Shown: piece by piece, positions 10,637 through 20,917 of the stretch
Layout of the letters: every line of letters begins with the position of its first letter
Position numbering within the stretch: position 1 is the stretch's first letter
Assembly: GCA_963971575.1 (NCBI GenBank)
Contig: OZ020611.1
Coordinates: 210,221,324 to 210,285,323, forward strand
Direction: 5' to 3'
Origin: Liopterus haemorrhoidalis
Lineage: Eukaryota > Arthropoda > Insecta > Coleoptera > Dytiscidae
DNA: 64,000 bases
The notes under the pieces: model-generated
What the model was told of the DNA's origin: nothing
The model's database searches: none
What the model saw: only the letters and a program-made list of their open reading frames with translations
Position numbers and translations under genes: made by a program

Positions 10637-11486
10637 CGAGGTCTGTTCAAAAAGTATCGCGAATTTTGAATTTCGCGGGTTACGTATATTCGATTTTCGA
10701 TTCTTTTGTGGCGTTATGTTGGTACTCATGTCTCTCACTTCAAATTCGGCTATTTTGAATGTTCAGTTAATTTTTGACAGTTGCTTTGCTTGCACGTGTT
10801 TTGGCTCGTCTTCGATTTTGCCTATACCAAAAAATGGATCACAGAATCTGTATCACATTTTGTGTGAAAAACAAAATTAAGTGCGCGAACGCATTCCGAC
10901 TGTTGACTATGGCATATGGTGAAGCTACCTAGGACCGAAGCAACGTTTATCGGTGGTACAAAATGTTCTCAGAGGGCCGAGAACATGTGAACGACGAAGA
11001 GCGTGCCGAACGCCCGAGCACGTCAACAACAGACGAAAACATTGATGAAGTGAAGAAAATAGTATTGGCCAATCGTCGAATCACCGTTAGAGAAGTTGCT
11101 GAGGACCTAAACATATCGATTGGCTCGTGCCATTCGATTTTTACCAATGATTTGGGCATGAGACGGATCGCCGCGAAATTCGTACCAAAATTGCTCAATT
11201 TAGACCAAAAACAACACTAATAATGCCGCAGCCACCGTATTCCTCAGATCTGGCCCATGAAAAGACGACGCTACGCTACGAGTGAGGAGATTATGACGGC
11301 ATCGAAGGAGAAGCTGTACAAGATCACAAAAGATTTTTTCAAGTGCTTCGAGGATTGGAAAAAACGTTGGCACAAGTGTATAATATCTGGTGGGGATGAC
11401 TTTGAAGGGGACAAAATAGCTATTCATGAATAAATAAATAATTTTTGAAAAAACACAAATTCGCGATACTTTTTGTTCAGACCTCG
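10637..11486 (+). mobile_element. Internally deleted mariner element 2
   Basis: 850 bp with TA at 10635-10636 and 11487-11488. Terminal repeats CGAGGTCTGTTCAAAAAGTA match element 1 (2910-3790). The centre is missing at nearly the same place as in element 1, just after the 'LLNLDQKQ' codons and before the 'AAATV' segment, so the two probably derive from one deleted ancestor that kept moving. Confidence 0.9.
10834..11433 (+). pseudogene. mariner transposase pseudogene, centre deleted
   Basis: The ATG at 10834 opens MDHRICITFCVKN. An in-frame TAG follows 'AYGEAT'. The frame then runs through 'MFSEGREHVNDEERAERPST' and 'RRITVREVAEDLNISIGSC' to 'FTNDLGMRRIAAKFVPKLL', before the deletion. The C-terminal remnant has 'KCFEDWKKRWHKCIISGGDD'-like sequence. 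All catalytic aspartates but the region of the last are lost. Confidence 0.85.
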
Positions 11487-11512
11487 TATATCTGAAAAAA
11501 ACAGTTGCCATG

Positions 11513-11997
11513 CACAAATGAAAATCTAATCTGTATGTATCTAAAACAAAATTTCCGAGAGTTAGTGAAGAAAAAATTAAAGAGGGCATATTTGTGGGCC
11601 CACAAATAAGAAAAATAATGAAAGATGATGTATCTGACAGTATGCTAAATGAAACTGAAATAAGAGCTTGAAGAGCTTTTAAAACAATTTTTTCTTTTTT
11701 TTTGGATATATGAGAGCTGAAAATTACAGAGTTTTCGTGAATGAACTACTTGATGCCTACAAATAATTGGGATGTAAGATGTCTTTAAAAATTAACTTTC
11801 TGGACTCTCATTTCGTCCCAGATCTGGGTGCAGTAAGTGATGAACATGGGAAACGGTTCCACCAAGACATTTCCGCCATGGAAAAGCGATATCCAGGTAA
11901 ATTGAGCCCAAATTTGCTTGCTGATTACTGCTGGACATTAATAAGAGATGCCTCAGAAACAAAATATCGACGTAAAACATCAAAAATAATATTTTGA
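11513..11997 (+). pseudogene. Repeat-encoded orphan protein, C-terminal copy 1
   Basis: Reads, with one stop and a frameshift, 'KFPRVSEEKIKEGIFVGPQI' then 'RKIMKDD', 'LGCKMSLKINFLDSHF', 'LGAVSDEHGKRFHQDIS', 'MEKRYPGK' and 'ADYCWTLIRDASETKYRRK'. A second copy is at 20150-20603. I remember similar proteins as common, uncharacterised products in arthropod genomes, probably carried by a mobile element, but I cannot name the superfamily. Conserved GERFHQD and DYCW blocks suggest a structured domain. It begins beside the right end of mariner element 2. Confidence 0.65.
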
Positions 11998-12000
11998 GGT

Positions 12001-12580
12001 AAGTTAAAATTAATAATAATACGTCTCTCGCTATATTTCATTAGATACCAACAATACCTCATAGCAAAAAAATGATGGGTGATGGGTGAAAAATCTGAGG
12101 TCATTTTCGGCATTTAGGTCAAATTTTACGTGGGATACACCATGTTTTGTTCATCTCACAAAAAATTAGTTCATTTTTGTTTACCAGTGTTATTATTCTT
12201 GCCGTATGTTTTCCATATTTCTTGCCACTTTTTCCTGATTTCGTCCTGTATTCCACCTTTTTGTACTACAGCTCTTTATTTTTTCATGCTCTTCCAGATC
12301 TTGCTCTGTTTTCCCTTTTGGTATTCTTGCCTCAAAAATATTTATGCCGCTCTGTTATTATCCATTCTGCACCTCACACATCATCTGACTTAGTTCAATT
12401 ATTCTCCATGAGAACCATTCTAAAGACCAAAATTTTATTTAAAAAATCATTAATAATAATAATAATAATAAATATTAGTGTTATGCGATTTCGCCAATAA
12501 TGTGTCAATAAAACTTTTCCAAAAGACTTGGTATAAAAATCTGAAAAAAAAAACTATATTACTAATGTACATTAGGCGTA
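12001..12580. other. Unassigned DNA with an (ATA)n tract
   Basis: Contains a short (AAT)n run at 12450-12473. The plus-strand frame at 12147-12500 is hydrophobic and shows no recognisable domain. I do not call a gene. Confidence 0.4.
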
Positions 12581-12584
12581 CATC

Positions 12585-12634
12585 CTGGAATTTTTCTTGG
12601 AGGAGCCGAGCCCCTCCTCCAAGAAAAATTCCAG
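12585..12634. repeat. Perfect 21-bp foldback
   Basis: CTGGAATTTTTCTTGGAGGA plus G (12585-12605) is exactly inverted at 12614-12634 around the 8-nt loop CCGAGCCC. Its size and loop resemble the foldbacks at 6874, 19889 and 55672. Confidence 0.9.
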
Positions 12635-12702
12635 AAAACACGAAGTTATTTAAGTTATTAAAAAGATTCTCACTTTACAAGTCAATCTAAAAGAGTTGAC
12701 TC

Positions 12703-12746
12703 AAAAAAAACGTCCTCATTTCGAAAATACAAATGATGATCAAAAA
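12703..12746. repeat. Relic unit of the hAT minisatellite
   Basis: ACGTCCTCATTTCGAAAATA followed by CAAATGATGATCAAAA is a diverged single unit of the sequence repeated at 7627-7795 and 8470-8700. No hAT ends are visible around it. Confidence 0.5.
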
Positions 12747-12764
12747 TATTGACGTTAAGTGTAA

Positions 12765-13027
12765 ATTTATTGAACAAAAGTTGCTATAAAAGCAATATAT
12801 AATAACTTTTATTTGAGACGTTTTTTGATAAAACGAAAAATTTCGAATAATTTCTGTAAAATTTAAATTTTTTCATATTTATATGTAACGTTTCCATGGT
12901 CATGATAAATAATATCTCTGTTAGAAAATATTAGGCCAAGTTATTTCTACTCTGCTGCTAGAATGTAATTTATATAAGTACTTTATGATGGCGGTCGGTC
13001 CTGTGTTGGCCACAGCTGATTTTTTTT
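12765..13027 (+). mobile_element. Family A HINE-like element, 3' part
   Basis: Matches 2455-2745 closely, including AAAACGAAAAATTTCGAATA and the terminal GGCGGTCGGTCCTGTG hairpin and T-run. The 5' half with the GTCT tract is absent. Confidence 0.75.
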
Positions 13028-13069
13028 TTAATAATTGAAACTAATATTTTGACATATTAAGCACAAAAA

Positions 13070-13362
13070 AAAGTTTGTTTAAAAAAAAAAACTTTATTTT
13101 TATAAATAAACATGTTTTTTATTGTGTATTGTAGAAAGCAAAGTAACAGGCTTCTTGTCCTGCCACTTCATTGTCATAATTTTTCCTCTTTGATATGCAA
13201 TTATGTCACCTCGCTTAAGTTTTTTAGTTTTAATTTTCTCGAGTCATTTCGGTCAAATACATAATGCAACATAAAATATGTGACCGGCCGAGTTATCTCG
13301 GGTACGGTCTTTTTGGACCATAAAGTGTGGCCCGAGATATCTAGGGTCTGGTCCTTAAGGGG
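13070..13362 (-). mobile_element. piggyBac element relic
   Basis: The right boundary is TTAA at 13363-13366. Inside it, on the minus strand, the element starts CCCCTTAAGGACCAGACC and has two CTCGGG-type hairpin motifs. The left boundary is not clear. Confidence 0.6.
13111..13241 (-). pseudogene. piggyBac transposase C-terminal fragment
   Basis: Minus-strand reading 'KLKRGDIIAYQRGKIMTMKW' followed by 'QDKKPVTLLSTIHNKKH'. The W-x-D-x-K/R-x-V-x-L-L-S-T-I-H block is characteristic of the C-terminal part of piggyBac transposases. The catalytic DDD core lies upstream and is deleted. It is the only piggyBac coding remnant seen; two non-coding TTAA-flanked MITEs are at 6294 and 57839. Confidence 0.75.
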
Positions 13363-13689
13363 TTAAATCAATAGGCACGACAAGAAGGTTGTAGTTAGAT
13401 TTTTTTCTACCGTGTATCTCATATCTTTTTTTTTTTTTTTGTATAATTGCAAAACTATCATTTATATCCAGACCTAGCAACACTGCGGGCGATCTTTTGT
13501 CACGCAAGAGCATAACGCCTACAGAGACTTTTTTATATTGCGACTATATGAAAAACTAACAGATTCTCTACTAGAAATGAAATCCCAGCAACCAGCCAGT
13601 TATTTATTTATTTTTCTAGTCGATATTTGCAAAATAAATTTACGTACTTCTTCTCTGCCCATAACAAAATGTATCCATGTATATACAAA

Positions 13690-14256
13690 TATATATATTT
13701 TTTTATTTTAGCTAAGATATTAACGGAAATCTTAATACTTGGCAAAATTTAGCCTTAATCTACACTTAAAGGGCGTCCATTTAATATCACCACAATAAAA
13801 TTTAAATTAAAAAAAATAAATAAATAACACAAAAACTGTAATATTTTCCAAAAACGAAATCGGATAAAAAATCCTCTCGTGCGTTTCCGGTTCATAACAA
13901 TATACATTGCTTAGATTTTTTTCAGATTTTTAATTCAACTCCTTAGGGTTAAAAGGTGCGGGACACTGATTTTTTAGTAGCTTTTTGGAAAAAATCTTAA
14001 TAAAATAAAAACTACTTCCCGTTCCTTTATCTACGTCTTAAGAGCTTTCTGTTGATTCCATACATAAATTTAAAAAAAAAAAAAAATTTTTTTTTTCGTC
14101 GACACAAAAAAATCAATAATTTGTGAAAAAACAGTTTGATCAAAATTTCCTGTTGAACTATTCCGGTTCCCATCAATGTACATTATTGAGATTTTTAGTT
14201 CAACCCCTCTGGGGGATAGGGTGGGGGGCAAAAGTTTTTTGCCTTTATATTGACTA
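13690..14256 (-). mobile_element. Type 2 HINE-like body
   Basis: On the minus strand the phrases follow the type 2 order: 'gtACATTGATGGGAACCGGA', 'CTTAAGACGTAGATAAAGG', 'TGCATATTG..' and 'GGAAACGCAC'. Ends are lost; the 5' side runs into a GCGT microsatellite at 14273. Confidence 0.55.
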
Positions 14257-14272
14257 AATGCCCATGAAAAAA

Positions 14273-14447
<175 letters not shown>

Positions 14448-14843
14448 TATTGGGGTATCAAAAAATGCTCTTAAAACGTAGAAAGTGACGAAAAGTAGAT
14501 TTCTAAAATCTCCTTATTTTAACGCGATTTATTATTAAAAATGAACAAAGTATTAATCAAAATATTTCAAAAAAAATCTGTGTTGCACATTGATGTTAGC
14601 CGGAATAGTTCAACGAGAATTTCAGATTATTTTTCGAAATAAATTGTATAATTGCAGAAAGTTTTTGTATTTTTGAATAAATATTAAGTTTGATGTAGTA
14701 TATTAAATTAAACCTCTTAGTATAAAGATTAATAGACTATAAATAATTTTCAAAATATTGTTAATTTTGACACGACTTTATCATTTTTTTCAGACATTCT
14801 GCGAAACCCTGAAATATGTGCAAATCACACTTAACATAATTTT
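14448..14843 (+). mobile_element. Type 2 HINE-like fragment with 3' end
   Basis: Plus-strand phrases 'GGGGTATCAAAAAATGCTCT', 'TTGATGTTAGCCGGAATAGT' and the terminal 'CTGCGAAACCCTGAAATATG' hairpin region with T-run identify the type 2 or B 3' end. Confidence 0.5.
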
Positions 14844-15476
14844 CCTCATTAATATACTCGCTGTTTTTCTCCGGAAGTCCATTTCTCTCACAATAAGCCT
14901 TTTGTCGAATATATCTTTGGATAACAGAACTTCTGCATTTACCATAAATCATCCTAAATCACCTTGGTCCACGTTGGTACCGCTTCTTACTTACCCTGAC
15001 ACCTGATTTAAGTCCTAATGCACGCATCATAATTTCATCATAACAACTTAGATCCCTGACATAATTAATATTCGAAAATATTTCGTCCTTTGTTATGAAA
15101 ATGTGCAGGTCTTACTGCCAAAGATATCCGTAACGACTTCTTGACAGATGCTGTTTTTTGTGGTCACGAAATTTTTCAAATTGACGGCATCACTTGATTT
15201 GTGATGTGACGCGATGGTCCATAAAAATATTTATGTACGTGATAACATACCACACTCTAATATTGCTACATGTCGACTGAATTAATAACTTCCAGAATAC
15301 TAAAAGGAATTCGATTCACTTTGACATGATGAAAAATTTCTTATCATATTTTCATCGAATATTTCAAATGTTTGACTGTTAATTAATTTAGAACTACCGA
15401 ATTTAGAAGTATTTAAATTAGTTAATTTAAGAAGAACATGTATTTTGGAAGTCTAGTGGAAACTATTGAGGTATTC
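14844..15476. other. Unassigned DNA
   Basis: No recognised repeat or gene. 14940-15010 is slightly richer in G+C, but no domain is recognised in its short frame. Confidence 0.4.
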
Positions 15477-15633
15477 AGACCAATTCTGTAACTTAGTTAC
15501 TATGATAATAGTATCTAAATATGTCACTATGAACAAGGTCAGTTACTATCATGAATGGAAGTCATTATACTTTTTATAATATTTTAACTTGTAGTAACGT
15601 TATTACACAGTAATTTTTTACAGAATTGATCTT
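15477..15633 (-). mobile_element. Small MITE with CAGACCAATTCTGTAAC ends
   Basis: About 157 bp. Left AGACCAATTCTGTAACTTAG and right, inverted, AGATCAATTCTGTAAAAAAT. A copy in the opposite orientation lies at 61264-61419, including the internal 'CAAGGTCAGTTACTATCATG'. Flanking ATT on both sides may be the target duplication. Confidence 0.65.
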
Positions 15634-15703
15634 ATTATCTGTGAAAAATATTTGTATACGAATACCTATCAATTATTCTTAATCGCAATATGTACCTAGG
15701 GTA

Positions 15704-16190
15704 TGGCTGCCATACGTCCCGGTACACCGGGACATGTCCCGGTTTTGAGGTCTGTGTCCCAGTGTCCCTTTCCAAGAATCATTTGTTCCGCACGATTTAA
15801 AATTTAGGTCGATTTAAAATTTATTTAAAGAGACAGAAAGAAAAGCTAATCTACTGAAAATTTTCCAATACTTTTTCGCAATTCCACCGCACAATGCGCA
15901 TGTTGAACGTGTGTTCTCATTAATTAAAACTCAGTGGTCAGATGAGCGCAAATCGCTTTCTATTGACACAGTGAAAAGCATAATTTAATGTGTTTTAAAT
16001 TATAAAATGTCATGCATTGAATTCTATAATTATATAAAAGAGGAAAAAGAGCTGCCCAAAAAAACAAAAACATCGGAAAAATATGATTGGGCAAAGAAGC
16101 GCGAGTTAATGAAGTCACCGAAGTCAGGGAAGGGGGAAAGTGAAGGCAATAGAAGAATGGAAGGTAAGGTTCTATTTGGTTTTATTAAAT
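15704..16190 (+). mobile_element. hAT element relic, left end and C-terminus
   Basis: The left end TAGGGTATGGCTGCCATACG continues into GTCCCGG/CCGGGAC motifs, as in the GTCCCG-type hAT at 60134. Transposase C-terminal sequence follows within 150 bp, so most of the element is deleted. No right end was found. Confidence 0.6.
15851..16165 (+). pseudogene. hAT transposase C-terminal (hATC) fragment
   Basis: Reads 'LLKIFQYFFAIPPHNAHVER' then 'VFSLIKTQWSDERKSL', a stop, and 'NYKMSCIEFYNYIKEEKEL'. The P-x-x-N-A-x-V-E-R-V-F-S block is the signature of the hAT C-terminal dimerisation domain. The DDE core is absent. Related to the fragment at 60490-60680. Confidence 0.8.
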
Positions 16191-16435
16191 TGAATCGGCC
16201 ATTAATTTATATTATATTATTTTAGATTTGGTACAGACGCATACACAAAACACATCAAATTTTTCCAGTCGAACTGAGTGTTCCAAAATGATTCACCATT
16301 GATCCCAACGTTTTGCTCTTGGAATACATATTATCAATCTCTTATTTGATTGTTTTTTTTTTTGTATTCCAAATCATTTTAATTAATTTTTTAAAATACT
16401 TTTTTGTAATAAAGGTATGATTGTCGATAAAAGTT
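16191..16435. other. AT-rich DNA with no recognised feature
   Basis: Short unassigned stretch between the hAT relic and a HINE-like fragment. Confidence 0.4.
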
Positions 16436-16738
16436 TTTTTTTAGGTGGTTTGGGGGGGTCCTCGTCGGTAGTCCAACAATTATGGCACTTTTGGATATTT
16501 TTTTTCCAATTTTTGTTAAAAATCGCCCCCTAATACAGTTTAAAAAGTTAATTTTCGTAGCTTAATCTACGTTTTAAGAACTTTCATTTGATACCCCTCA
16601 AATCTAAAAAATTCATTTTCTTTTTCGAAAAATACTGATCGGTGAATATTTTTCAAACGATATATTTTTCCTGTAGGTAGGTCAAGAATGTACATGTACA
16701 ATAAATTTCAACTCTCTAAGTTCCACCATTTGACCCAA
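16436..16738 (-). mobile_element. HINE-like fragment, third variant, copy 1
   Basis: Shares 'CTTAATCTACGTTTTAAGAA', 'CTTTCATTTGATACCCC' and 'AACTCTCTAAGTTCCACC' with 18420-18822. Cut at its 5' side by the mariner at 16741. Confidence 0.55.
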
Positions 16739-16792
16739 TACGAGGGCTACTTTTTAAGTTTTCACAAAAACTAAGAAAGAAATATTCGCCTT

Positions 16793-18042
16793 TAAGATTT
16801 ATACTGTTTTGCATGCGTTCAGACCAATTCTCGAAACATTTTTTCCACTCTGAAATTGGTATCTCAAAAACATGGTTTTCGAAGGCTTTAACAGTTCTTG
16901 AGGTGATGAAAATCGTTGACCACGCATTTTTTGTTTGACATTGGGGAACAAAAAAAGTAGTTAGGGGAAAAATCAGGTGAATACGGGCAATGAGACATTA
17001 ATTCGATGTTTTTCTCCTTTAAAAAATCAATTGTTTGACGTGCTGTGTGGGAGCTTGCATTTTCATGATGAAGCATAATGCGAAGTTTTTGGTTGTTTTT
17101 CCTGATTTTGTCGATGACTTCTGGTAAACAAATTGTTGTATACCATTCAGCATTAACTGTTCTCCGATCCTCTAATGGAAAGGTTGCGACATGTCCAGTA
17201 CAACCGAAAAAACAGGCTATCATTTTCTTGGAAGTACTTCGTGAAAGAACAACTTTTGTGGGTTTCGGTTCATCTTGGAAGACCCAAACAGTGGATTGTT
17301 GCTTAGTTTCTGGTTCAATGAATAAATCCAAGTTTCATCACCTGTAACGATGTTGTATACGGATTTTGCAGTGCCTAGGTTGATTTTTTTTTAGCATTCC
17401 CTTACACCATTGAACACGAGCCTTTTTTTGAGCTTCTGTCATATTATGTGGAATCCATCGGGAACAGATCTTTTTCACAGCTAAATGTTCATGCAAAATC
17501 AAATATTGTAGTCTGCGATATGCCAAAGAATGCCTCTATCTCACGCAGTGGCGGATAAAGCCTTCGCCGGGCCCAAGACATTTTTGATTTTCGGGAACCC
17601 CAACCTATGATTTACGGGCCCTCAACCTATGTTTTACGGGCCCTCAACCTAGAAGCGTTCAAAGTGAAGAGCAAAAAAAAAGGACCTCACCTCCCAAATC
17701 CGGGCCCTTGAAAATTACGGGCCCAAGACAAATGTCTTTTTTGTCTCATGCGAAGATCCGTCACTGATCTCACGGTAAGTCACATGTCATCTTTTTCAAT
17801 CATTTTGTGCACAGCATCGATGTTTTTTTGAAACACAACCAATTTTGGTTGATTATCACGAGATTCACACTGACGGACGCAAGACCATTAAGATATTCTG
17901 CAAACCAATAGTAAACAGTCTTTTCTGATGGTGCTTCATTACTAAAAGTTGAACGAAGCGAATCTATGCATTGTTCTTGAGTTAGGCCTTTACTAAAATC
18001 GTAAAAAATCATCCAACGAAAACCTTCACGAGTAATATCCAT
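16793..18042 (-). pseudogene. mariner transposase pseudogene
   Basis: ATG at 18042 (MDITREGFRWMIFYDFSKGL). The helix-turn-helix region 'TYREI' is interrupted by a hAT MITE. Downstream are 'HEHLAVKKICSRWIPHNMTE', 'VTGDETW' (first aspartate), 'STSKKMIACFFGCTGHVATF', 'EWYTTICLPEVIDKIRKNNQ', 'HHENASSHTARQTIDFLKE' and 'CPYSPDFSPN'. The second catalytic residue is Glu (HHENAS) where the sister copy has Asp (HHDNAS), so this copy is inactive even apart from its frameshifts. Confidence 0.88.
17546..17766. mobile_element. hAT MITE, CAGTGGCGGAT type
   Basis: 221 bp with exact 8-bp duplication ATCTCACG (17538-17545 and 17767-17774). Ends CAGTGGCGGATAAAGCC and, inverted, CAGTGACGGATCTTCGC. Three ACGGGCCC-containing motifs flank one full unit of the minisatellite (17660-17701) seen in hAT MITEs at 7481 and 8425. 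Confidence 0.92.
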
Positions 18043-18419
18043 TTTTTCACTAACTTGTTTTTTTAAACGCTCACTGTCAACAAACTACTCTGTCAATTTA
18101 TAAGCTGCCACTGATTTCACAATAACAAATGTCAAATTTTACGGATATAGTAATGACACATTTCAATATTGCCATCTATTGGTCGTTTGTAAAAACATAA
18201 AAGGTAACCCTCGTAATCCAGTTCACATTAACGTGCACTACTGTAAATTATTTTAAAAAAATTAAACGAACTACTCTGGATGTCTTATGCGTCGTGTCCA
18301 AAACTCTTGGTAAAAATCGAGTCTAACTACAATACGTTTTTAATTCAGTAATCAATAACCAATTTTTAAAACGATTATTTTTTTTTGTACGATTAAAAAT
18401 TTTACATACCAGTTGTACC

Positions 18420-18822
18420 AGTTTGTACTACTTTGACATTTTTTTTTTATCTTATTAATACAACCACTGGATTATATATTATGACATCATTTATTTTTTT
18501 CCCATTTTTGTCAAAAATGGTGTCCTAATACAATTTAAAAAGTTAATTTTCCTTCCTTAATCTACGTTTTAAGAACTTTCATTTGATACCCCAATCAAAT
18601 TTTAATAAAAATATTTTCTTTTTCTCAAAATACTGACATTTTTCGAATGATATATTTTTCCTGTATATATGTATATGAGAGTACCTGAGATATATATGTA
18701 CAATATATTTGAACTCTCTAAGTTCCACCGTTAGACCATTGGGTCAATTCATCCACCTCACAGAAAGACACATATATGATAGACGGAGTTCCTTAATTGT
18801 ACCTACGACATCCTAAAAAAGA
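18420..18822 (-). mobile_element. HINE-like element, third variant, copy 2
   Basis: On the minus strand it starts near 18822 with TTTTTTAGGATGTCGTAGGT, a variant of the AGGGTTTTGTAGGT start, and reads through the same body as 16436-16738. The GTCT tract has decayed to GTCTTTCTGTGAGG. Confidence 0.55.
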
Positions 18823-19888
18823 ATTTAAATTATACTCTTTATTGTTCTTTAGGAATTGCTGATCAGGTATATTTCAATTCTGCAGGAATTAATATCGGTA
18901 ATTACTTTCATGTTACACCGTCTAAGTGGATCTTTATTATCACAATTTCTTCACTTTGTAAATTGAAAAAATGAAAAAAAAGATTAAGTTGAAAATAACT
19001 TTGAAATAAATACAATTTGGCGAAAGAATTAAATTTCCTAATCCTGTAACCCCGGTTGAAATACAAATGAATTTCCTTTTATTTTATTTATCGGTTGTGG
19101 ACAGTGTTGTCACACATTCACGATGGCTAAGCCACCCAGAGCCTAGAAGTATTAGCGTTGATCAGATCCTCGATTTAAAACGAATTAACAAAACGTACCG
19201 AAATTTACGACTTGTTTCTCTCTTGTCCGATTTTAAGCAAATTTAATAGCGAACAAATAAATCATGAGAGTAATAAAAAGAAAAAATTAAATTTATGATT
19301 GCGAAATAAAGTGTCGCGATAAAACAACAAGCGCGTTGTTTAAGAGGAAATCTGTTTAAGAGATGACGGTTGCATTTGCGGTGGTCCGGGTGCCCCGATA
19401 AATCTTACTCGAGCTAAATTGTTGTTTGTTGAGAATTTAAGACCAAAAAATTGCAGATTGTAATACAAAGGGACGATTTAACTCCAGCGGCGGGCAATTG
19501 GTAGCATTGATAAAAAAAATTTTTTTTTGAGTCATTTTTGAGTTATTTTAATGACTATTTTCTGATTCTTTATATCGAAAAATAACTAAAACCTTCCTTT
19601 ATTTTTGAAAAACTTTGTTTTTGTACCTTTTACAATGATCAATATATATTTATTTATTTTTATGACCATATAAGGAGAAGCGCGTTATATTAAGTAAGGG
19701 TGGGGACGAGCGGGTGGAAAGCAAGTGGTATTTCACTTACGTGGTTCATAGTCGGTATGTGCATGCGCATTGCAGCGACACAACGCATTTTGTATGACGG
19801 CAGATCCAAAATTGGCGCCAAGAAGTTGTAAACAAGAGGTAGACTCATTCTGCTATATTTGCGGCGAATTTATCAAGACAAGGGAATG
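18823..19888. other. Unassigned, probably unique host DNA
   Basis: No repeat similarity was noticed. 19330-19460 (around 'GGTGCCCCGATAAATC') has mixed composition unlike the AT-rich background, but no domain or splice structure can be argued. It is a candidate conserved non-coding segment. Confidence 0.35.
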
Positions 19889-19929
19889 GTTGGATTTCTG
19901 ATGGGAATGCATCCCATCAGAAATCCAAC
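19889..19929. repeat. Perfect 18-bp foldback at inversion junction
   Basis: GTTGGATTTCTGATGGGA (19889-19906) is exactly inverted at 19912-19929 around ATGCA. The right arm belongs to the minus-strand orphan-protein relic; the left arm is its inverted copy. Confidence 0.9.
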
Positions 19930-20150
19930 TATCTTAAAATTCCCTATCACTGGCCAGGTGTACACATAATACTTTAAACTCTCAAGCACCATTTTCACAC
20001 TTTCGTAATTTTCTTTGAGCATTACGGAATGAGCCAAAGGAAGAGATGGAAATTTATTTCCATTGTGAAGAAGGACAGCTTTAAACTTTTTGTAGAACTG
20101 TCTATGAAAAGACGCCAGTCAGAAGGAATGCATGAGATTCCGAGCGCCTT
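19912..20150 (-). pseudogene. Orphan repeat protein, middle part, inverted
   Basis: Minus-strand reading includes 'FKAVLLHNGNKFPSLPLAHS', 'VMLKENYESVKMVLESLKYY' and 'VIGNFKIVGFLMG'. This is the part of the protein that should precede 'GYTKYPCYLYF', which lies on the opposite strand at about 20157. The two halves of one gene are therefore arranged head to head, implying a local inversion after insertion. Confidence 0.6.
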
Positions 20151-20603
20151 GCATGGGCGGTTATACTAAATATCCTTGCTACCTTTATTTTTGTCGGACC
20201 ACAAATAAAGAAAATAATGGCCAGTGACGAATTTTCACAGATACTCAATACTCATGAAAGGAAAGCCTGGGACATCCTGAAAGCAGTGGTTTATGGTTTT
20301 CTGGGAAACAACAGAGCAGACAATTACAAAGAGCTTATTGCAACTATGCTTGATAACTTTAAACTCATGGGTTGCAGAATGTCCCTTAAAATGCATATGT
20401 TACATGCTTACTTGGACCAATTTAAAGATGACATGGGAGCCTATTCGGAAGAACAAGGTGAACGTTTTCATCAAGACGTGATGGACTTTGAACGTCGTTA
20501 TCAGGGGCAATACAATGAGAGTATGATGGGAGACTGTATTTGGGGTCTTATACGAGAAAATCCATACAATCACAGAAGAAATACGAAAAATAATCATTTC
20601 TAA
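20150..20603 (+). pseudogene. Repeat-encoded orphan protein, C-terminal copy 2
   Basis: After 'GGYTKYPCYLYF' the reading shifts and runs open for 128 codons from 20217: 'ERKAWDILKAVVYGFLGNNR', 'ADNYKELIATMLDNFKLMGC', 'MSLKMHMLHAYLDQFKDDMG', 'GERFHQDVMDFERRYQGQY', 'GDCIWGLIRENPYNHRRNTK'. It aligns along its length with 11513-11997. The segment between the YTKYPC block and 'VGPQIKKIM' is deleted. An AATAAA at about 20657 could be its polyadenylation signal. Function unknown. Confidence 0.65.
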
Positions 20604-20909
20604 ACTTTTTTATATATTCTGTTACAGTAGTTGTTTGTTTCGAATGGTTTTCTTGTAAATAAAACAGATTCAAATTCATAACAAAAGTTTGTACTATTTT
20701 TATATACAATAAAGGTCTGAAAAAAGGAAAATTTTCTTAAAATCCATAATTTCATTCTGATAGCTACAAAAGTAAACTTTTTCGGGTAAAATAATTTTTT
20801 CTTTAATTAATAATGTGGAAGAAATAAAAATCAGATATGCAGAACCCAGACTCAAAATTCCTGTTGACCGGTGTAATTGGACTAAAAACAGATATTCCTC
20901 TATCTTTAC
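20604..20909. other. AT-rich DNA between orphan gene and hAT
   Basis: Probably the 3' untranslated part of the orphan element plus unassigned DNA. AATAAA occurs at about 20657. Confidence 0.35.
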
Positions 20910-20917
20910 TTCATCAC

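Larger units (their letters stand above)
16741..18213 (-). mobile_element. mariner containing a hAT MITE
   Basis: 1473 bp between TA at 16739-16740 and 18214-18215. Ends CGAGGGCTACTTTTTAAGTT and, on the other side, CGAGGGTTACCTTTTATGTT, the same family as 6070-8375. Removing the 221-bp hAT MITE leaves about 1.25 kb, the normal mariner size. Confidence 0.92.

Noticed and set aside
12130..12500. Hydrophobic protein frames
   Set aside because: T-rich sequence gives Phe/Leu/Ser codons in any frame; two overlapping frames are equally open.
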